Shown: positions 5,070 through 6,278 of the stretch, one piece after another
Numbering within the stretch: position 1 is the first letter of the stretch
How the letters are laid out: each line of letters opens with the position of its first letter
Assembly: GCA_001789355.1 (NCBI GenBank)
Contig: MFZI01000022.1
Span: 24,906-31,183, forward strand
DNA length: 6,278 nt
DNA from: Candidatus Roizmanbacteria bacterium RIFCSPHIGHO2_01_FULL_39_8
GTDB taxonomy: Bacteria; Patescibacteriota; Microgenomatia; UBA1406; GWC2-37-13
Direction of reading: 5' to 3'
Made by a program: the position numbers and the translations under genes
Notes under the pieces: model-generated
Database searches by the model: none
Told to the model about the DNA's origin: nothing
Seen by the model: the letters and a program-made list of their open reading frames with translations, nothing else

Positions 5070-6278
5070 ATGCGAAGTTTATTGCAAAAAAGACCATTAT
5101 TTTTGAGCCTATTGGGGATAGTATTTTTGATCGCCTTAACCTCTCTAAAGATAGATAAAGGAATAGCCGGCTGGGATAATTATTCCTCCTACTTTCACCC
5201 TGAAATCAATATAACTCGTACCTTGTTCTCGACGTGGAGATCGTTTCGAGGAATGGGCGTACCTTCAGATTCGGAGGTTACCGATGTATTCAGGCAACTG
5301 TTTTTTTTGCCGCTCCGATTAATATTCCCCTTGTCACTGCTTGATCAACTCTATTTTTTGCTCTGTCTTTTGGTCGGAGTGGTAGCAATGTATTTTCTTA
5401 CCTCATATATCTATAACAAATACCTGCGAACCCATTTTGAGCAAAACCGAGACGACTTGGTCGCTTTTATCGCTGCTTTTTTCTATTTATTTAATCTGAA
5501 TACGCTCGGTACTTTTTACTACCCGATGGTTATGTTTATATCCCGCTTTGCACTGCTCCCCATTGTATTACTTGCCTTTCTCAAATTTGTGAATAAAGAC
5601 ATCAAACGAAGGAGAGATTACGTTTTTCTATTTGGATCGATACTCTTTTTCAGCGGAAGTTTTATGGTTCCGACGGTGTCTATAGCCCTTTTTATCATGC
5701 TGATGTGCGTACTCATTTTCCAGTCATCGCTCAAAAGAGCCCTTCTTTTCTTATTGATCTTTATCTCGCTCAATGCATTTTGGCTTCTTCCTTTTACAAA
5801 CTATACTATTAATAAGGCAAAGTTGGTAAAACAAGCGCCTACTTTTATCGATGGAAATGAAGGATTCACGAATAAATCTGCCGCTTATCTCTCATTTGGT
5901 AAACAAGTCATATTGTATCCAAGCTTTTTTGAGATGAAGTACACGGATTCCGCTTCTCGGGTGCAGCATTTTTTTCATCCATTGGCAGAGCGTCTGGATA
6001 ATGCAGGTAAACCTTCGCTTGCCTTCTATTTTTTCCCTATTTTGTATTTTTTGGGTTCAGGCTTTATTTTATTTAAGATAAAAAAAAGGGCTTTATTCTG
6101 GATTCCTTTAGTCATCTTTCTCTTTTTGCTGTTCTCGATGAAAGAATATTCTTTTTTTGGCTTTCTGTATAGCTTCTTGTCTAAAACGATTCCCTTTTTC
6201 GAAGTGATCTTTCGCTATGGTGACACCAAGTTTCATCCACAGATAGCGGTAGTCGGATCGATTGCAGCTGCAATAGGA
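5070..6278 (+). CDS. AftD/YfhO-like GT-C membrane protein, N-terminal 403 residues (3' end outside window)
   Basis: The frame is open from ATG 5070 to the window end with no stop, giving 403 residues of a longer multi-spanning membrane protein. After a short basic N-terminus and a first membrane helix (about 9-26) comes GWDNYSSYFHPE (34-45); the Asp at 36 sits where GT-C enzymes carry a loop acidic residue. Further family-like marks are FNLNTLGTFYYP (141-152), NAFWLLPF (235-242) and the FRYGDTKF block (381-388), which recalls the FR-x-x-x-KF element of AftD-type arabinofuranosyltransferases and related large membrane glycosyltransferases. At least eight hydrophobic spans are visible, with an outside loop near 243-315. 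Actinobacterial AftD adds arabinose from a decaprenyl-phosphate donor to cell-wall polysaccharide; donor and acceptor are unknown here. A YfhO-like protein is the main alternative. The gene is divergent from the PMT-like gene and probably serves the same surface-glycan pathway. Confidence 0.82.
   Translation, partial: MRSLLQKRPLFLSLLGIVFLIALTSLKIDKGIAGWDNYSSYFHPEINITRTLFSTWRSFRGMGVPSDSEVTDVFRQLFFLPLRLIFPLSLLDQLYFLLCLLVGVVAMYFLTSYIYNKYLRTHFEQNRDDLVAFIAAFFYLFNLNTLGTFYYPMVMFISRFALLPIVLLAFLKFVNKDIKRRRDYVFLFGSILFFSGSFMVPTVSIALFIMLMCVLIFQSSLKRALLFLLIFISLNAFWLLPFTNYTINKAKLVKQAPTFIDGNEGFTNKSAAYLSFGKQVILYPSFFEMKYTDSASRVQHFFHPLAERLDNAGKPSLAFYFFPILYFLGSGFILFKIKKRALFWIPLVIFLFLLFSMKEYSFFGFLYSFLSKTIPFFEVIFRYGDTKFHPQIAVVGSIAAAIG

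Larger units (their letters stand above)
5048..5076 (-). promoter_or_regulatory. Candidate promoter for the minus-strand glycosyltransferase gene
   Basis: On the minus strand, TTCGCA (5076-5071, 4 of 6 to TTGACA) and TACAAT (5053-5048, 5 of 6 to TATAAT) are 17 bp apart. The -10 ends 7 bp before the ATG at 5040, so transcription would begin at or next to the start codon. The AAGGA at 5046-5042 is only one base from the ATG, too close to act as a normal Shine-Dalgarno. This fits a leaderless mRNA. The -35 lies inside the divergent gene's first codons. Confidence 0.45.

Noticed and set aside
1..6278. Alternative genetic code with TGA read as glycine or tryptophan (seen in some CPR lineages and in mycoplasmas)
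   Set aside because: No internal TGA is needed in any gene, Trp is TGG, Gly uses normal codons, and TGA at 523-525 is a natural stop overlapping the next start.

Overview
The window is AT-rich bacterial DNA with tightly packed genes: one ATGA start/stop overlap, and intergenic gaps of 18, 25 and 29 bp. It has no RNA gene, insertion sequence, CRISPR array or phage hallmark gene that I can see. Two multi-spanning GT-C-type membrane glycosyltransferases sit beside large proteins of no recognisable family. Together with the compact layout and the absence of in-frame TGA codons, this resembles a Patescibacteria/CPR genome, Microgenomates-like. That placement is an impression from gene style, not a marker-based assignment.

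Left half (1-3464, + strand): three co-directional genes that look like one transcription unit. They are the C-terminal 174 residues of an unidentified protein with a possible helix-turn-helix tail; a 191-aa, probably beta-rich soluble protein whose ATG overlaps the previous stop codon and follows a strong Shine-Dalgarno; and a 782-aa, mostly helical soluble protein. The last has a segment resembling sigma-factor region 4 in its middle and a basic, arginine-rich C-terminal third. None of the three could be assigned a function. The possible HTH segments and basic regions hint at nucleic-acid contact, but this is inference.

Right half (3490-6278): two divergently transcribed GT-C-type membrane proteins. 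The minus-strand gene encodes a 516-aa PMT/ArnT-like (GT39/GT83-type) lipid-linked sugar transferase. The plus-strand gene, cut by the window end, looks like an AftD-like or YfhO-like large glycosyltransferase. Both probably act outside the membrane on cell-surface polysaccharide, glycolipid or glycoprotein, using polyprenyl-phosphate-linked sugars.

The 29-bp gap between the two glycosyltransferase genes holds an 18-bp near-perfect palindrome containing back-to-back -10-like hexamers, one per strand. These lie so close to the start codons that both mRNAs would be leaderless or nearly so. The 782-aa gene also has a TATAAT 12 bp before its ATG. The unknown three-gene unit and the symmetric divergent promoter are the two parts most worth a second look.
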